From Sporosarcina sp. Marseille-Q4063 (GTDB lineage Bacteria > Bacillota > Bacilli > Bacillales_A > Planococcaceae): a DNA stretch of 64,000 bases. Shown here one piece after another: positions 61,698 through 64,000 of the stretch (positions within the stretch are counted from its first letter, which is position 1; each line of letters starts with the position of its first letter). The notes under the pieces are model-generated. The model saw nothing but the letters and a program-made list of their open reading frames with translations, did no database searches and was not told the origin of the DNA. Made by a program: the position numbers and the translations under genes. The stretch lies in contig NZ_CP070502.1 of NCBI RefSeq assembly GCF_018309085.1, positions 3,157,001 to 3,221,000 on the forward strand, given 5' to 3'.

Positions 61698-62534
61698 GTG
61701 GCAGATAAACCGACAGATGTGAACGAGAAAAAAGATATGAGTCGCCGTACGTTTCTAAAGAATTCCGGACTAGTTGCTGGGGGGGTAGTTGGTGGTTCCT
61801 TGTTTGGCGGCTTGCTGACGAACCAGTTTCAAAAGACGCCGGAAACTCAAAATACTAATGAAAATACAAGTGGTGGTTTACAGGAAGCGCGCGTATTTAT
61901 CAATCGTGCAGAAGACTTTGCTATTTTATCGGCCGCCACGGAACGAATTTTTCCGAAAGATGATTTGGGTCCGGGGGCTATTGAACTAGGCGTACCTTTC
62001 TTTATTGACAAGCAATTAAACAGTGAGTGGGGGACGAATTCGAAGGAATATATGAAGGGGCCATTCGTTACGAACATTCAATCGACAGGTAATCATAATA
62101 ACACCAAAGAGCAAGATAAAGGGGGACCGAATGCGGAAACCCAAGTGCCTACTCCTACACCGCGGTACCAATCGATATTGAACCGGGGTGAGATTTTCAC
62201 AGTTGGACTACGAAAAATAGATGAAGTGTCACAGAAGGATTTTGGTGGAAGGTTTGTTGACTTAGAGCCAGACATGCAAGATGAAGTGCTGCGCATGTTT
62301 GATGAGGATAAAGTCGAGATGAAAGGTATAGGATCTGCGAACTTTTTCCACTTACTTCAACAGACGACGATTGAAGGCGTGTATGCTGATCCGGTCTACG
62401 GCGGCAATAAAGATATGATGGGATGGCGGATGAAAGAATATCCGGGTCCACGGATGAGTTATCTGGATAAAATTGAGGAAGAGGAATTTATTAAAATGGA
62501 ACCAGAAAGCCTGCGGGATTATCAAGGTCATTAA
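61698..62534 (+). CDS. Gluconate 2-dehydrogenase subunit 3 family protein (Tat-exported)
   Basis: A 278-residue subunit with a twin-arginine signal (MSRRTFLKNSG, then a hydrophobic Gly-rich stretch), followed by the subunit-3 domain containing ERIFPKDDLGPGAIELGVPFFID. It escorts the flavin subunit through the Tat system to the outer face of the membrane. GTG 61698 follows TTAGGAGGAG. The flavoprotein gene starts 15 bases after its stop. Confidence 0.9.
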   Translation: MADKPTDVNEKKDMSRRTFLKNSGLVAGGVVGGSLFGGLLTNQFQKTPETQNTNENTSGGLQEARVFINRAEDFAILSAATERIFPKDDLGPGAIELGVPFFIDKQLNSEWGTNSKEYMKGPFVTNIQSTGNHNNTKEQDKGGPNAETQVPTPTPRYQSILNRGEIFTVGLRKIDEVSQKDFGGRFVDLEPDMQDEVLRMFDEDKVEMKGIGSANFFHLLQQTTIEGVYADPVYGGNKDMMGWRMKEYPGPRMSYLDKIEEEEFIKMEPESLRDYQGH

Positions 62535-62549
62535 GAGGAGGTAAAAAAG

Positions 62550-64000
62550 ATGGTTGTTAAATTAGATAAAGTGGACGTAGTTGTTGTTGGTACAGGTTGG
62601 GCAGGTGGCGTTGTCTCAGCTGAACTCTCGAAAGCTGGCTATAAAGTGATAGCGCTGGAACGCGGAAAAAATATAACTAGGTCAGATTACATAGGGGTGA
62701 AAGATGAGCTGCGTTATACGAATCGCTATGAGATGATGCAAAATCTGGCTTTTGAAACAATTACTTCCCGCAATTATATAGATGAAACCGCATTACCGGT
62801 TAGAACGCGTCAGGAAGTGATGGTTGGCACAGATTTAGGTGGTGGGAGTGTCCATTGGGCCGGCGCCACTTACCGTTGGAAGCCATATGATTTTGAGATT
62901 AGAAGCAAAACCATTGAGCGTTATGGGAAGGAAAAAATCCCTGGCGATATGACGATACAGGACTGGGGAATCACATATGACGAGATGGAAAAGTATTATG
63001 ATCAATGGGAAAAAACGGCAGGGATTTCAGGCGAGCCGGATCCTATAGGTGACGAACGTTCGAGTGATTATCCGAACCCGCCTATGAAGAGCTCGCCGGC
63101 GGTTAATCTTTTTATGGAAACTACTGAAAAGATGGGGTACCACCCATACCGGGTTGCTGCGGGTAATTTATCACAAACCTATACAAATCCAGACGGTGAA
63201 ACGCTGAATCAGTGTATGTTTTGTTCATTCTGCACGCAATACGGATGTGATTTTGGCGCGAAATCAGATCCACTTGTGACGGTAATTCCGACGGCTGAAA
63301 AGACTGGAAATTTTGAAGCGCGAACAGGCGCTTATGTCAGGCGTGTCTTGTACAAAGACGGCAAAGCGACGGGTGTCCTCTATTCCGATACGATGACCGG
63401 CGAAGAATTCGAACAACCCGCGGATGTAGTGGTATTAGCCGCATTCACATTTGCGAATAATCGTTTATTGCTGTTATCGGAAATCGGACAGCCATATGAT
63501 CCGAAAACGAAAAAAGGTGTCATTGGAAGAAACTTCAACGGGCAATTCGGTATTACTTTTCTTGGTGCAAGAGGGTTTTTTAAAGACAAGAAATTTAATT
63601 ATTATATGGGTGCGGGCGCGCTAGGCGGGACGATGAGTGATTTTGCTGGAGATAATTTCGATCATTCGAATTTAGATTTTATTAACGGTGGTGGAATTGA
63701 ATTAAGGCAATACGGCGACGGGGCCATTGCGACTAATCATGTTCCGAGCGGCACGCCGGGATGGGGTCCAGAGTTTAAGAAGAACTCGATTTATTATTCG
63801 AATCGCTCACTCAATATATGGTATACGATGGCAACCATGTCTTATTGGCATAACTTTGTAGATTTGGATCCAACGTACACGGATAGTTTCAATGACCCGC
63901 TACTGCGCATTACTTATAAATATACCGACCAAGACCGCCATATGGCGAAGTTTGGTATAGAGAAGTGCACAGAAATCATGGAAGAGATGGGTGCCGACAT
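62550..64000 (+). CDS. GMC-family gluconate 2-dehydrogenase flavoprotein subunit (partial)
   Basis: Open to the window end, 483 residues visible. The N-terminal FAD motif is VVVGTGWAGGVVSAELSKAGYKV-like (VVVGTGWAGG, then LERG), with GGGSVHWAG as the second flavin contact and a Cys cluster (CMFCSFCTQYGCDFG) seen in membrane GMC dehydrogenases, which may hold an iron-sulfur centre. It oxidises gluconate or another sugar acid on the outer face and passes electrons to a cytochrome subunit expected downstream. ATG 62550 follows AGAGGAGG. Confidence 0.9.
   Translation, partial: MVVKLDKVDVVVVGTGWAGGVVSAELSKAGYKVIALERGKNITRSDYIGVKDELRYTNRYEMMQNLAFETITSRNYIDETALPVRTRQEVMVGTDLGGGSVHWAGATYRWKPYDFEIRSKTIERYGKEKIPGDMTIQDWGITYDEMEKYYDQWEKTAGISGEPDPIGDERSSDYPNPPMKSSPAVNLFMETTEKMGYHPYRVAAGNLSQTYTNPDGETLNQCMFCSFCTQYGCDFGAKSDPLVTVIPTAEKTGNFEARTGAYVRRVLYKDGKATGVLYSDTMTGEEFEQPADVVVLAAFTFANNRLLLLSEIGQPYDPKTKKGVIGRNFNGQFGITFLGARGFFKDKKFNYYMGAGALGGTMSDFAGDNFDHSNLDFINGGGIELRQYGDGAIATNHVPSGTPGWGPEFKKNSIYYSNRSLNIWYTMATMSYWHNFVDLDPTYTDSFNDPLLRITYKYTDQDRHMAKFGIEKCTEIMEEMGAD

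Overview
The window looks like chromosomal DNA from a low-GC Gram-positive bacterium of the order Bacillales, plausibly Sporosarcina or another Planococcaceae; the genus is an inference. Evidence is the strong AGGAGG-type ribosome sites, frequent TTG/GTG starts, lipobox lipoproteins, sortase B with NPKTG/NPQTG-anchored NEAT proteins, TcaA-like zinc-ribbon membrane proteins, and candidate Fur and PurR operators. No rRNA, tRNA, CRISPR array or intact transposase was seen.

Layout. (1) 1-2.7 kb: the end of a KdgT-type sugar-acid permease, then a LarA-family nickel racemase/epimerase and its cofactor enzyme LarE. (2) 3.2-11.9 kb: amide and peptide use: a Zn-type asparaginase, a regulator, an M19 dipeptidase and an Opp-type peptide importer with fused OppD-OppF ATPases. 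(3) 12.4-17.6 kb: two TcaA-like proteins around a DUF4282 protein, and a small lipoprotein. (4) 17.8-20.6 kb: a degenerate-MHYT/PAS/PAS/GGDEF/EAL c-di-GMP protein. (5) 21.5-28.7 kb: rpiA, then a LacI-controlled operon of KDG-type kinase, hexulose-phosphate synthase, phosphohexuloisomerase, a DctPQM TRAP importer and a cupin. (6) 29.2-42.1 kb: a second sugar-acid cluster with a strong promoter: AroQ-like protein, TAXI-TRAP importer, Eda-VOC fusion aldolase, two D-2-hydroxyacid dehydrogenases, HIT protein, IolB-like isomerase, KduD-like dehydrogenase, FGGY kinase, GntR regulator and a YeiH-type membrane protein. Inverted repeats near aroQ, near the IolB-like gene and near the GntR gene suggest one GntR regulon. 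(7) 42.4-44.2 kb: an ABC-2 exporter. (8) 44.5-51.6 kb: an AT-rich accessory patch with an HEPN-motif protein, a ParA-type ATPase operon, broken Mrr-like restriction genes and other remnants. (9) 52.2-58.5 kb: an Isd-type heme uptake operon behind a Fur box. (10) 58.8-64 kb: a cyclic-2,3-diphosphoglycerate-synthetase-like GTPase, an exported MTA/SAH nucleosidase with a PurR-type operator, and the start of a membrane gluconate 2-dehydrogenase.

The theme of regions 1, 5, 6 and 10 is sugar acids: oxidation outside the cell, import by three different carrier types, epimerisation, reduction, phosphorylation and aldol cleavage.

The most striking undescribed element is a 145-147 bp, almost fully palindromic repeat with ends GGTACCTGTGCAAG / CTTGCACAGGTACC. 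There are 12 full copies and 3 decayed ones. Several copies have tandem, nested, truncated copies of their ends, and the truncations stop at the same element positions at two distant loci. One pair of copies brackets a fragment of the ABC permease gene whose intact copy also sits beside a repeat.
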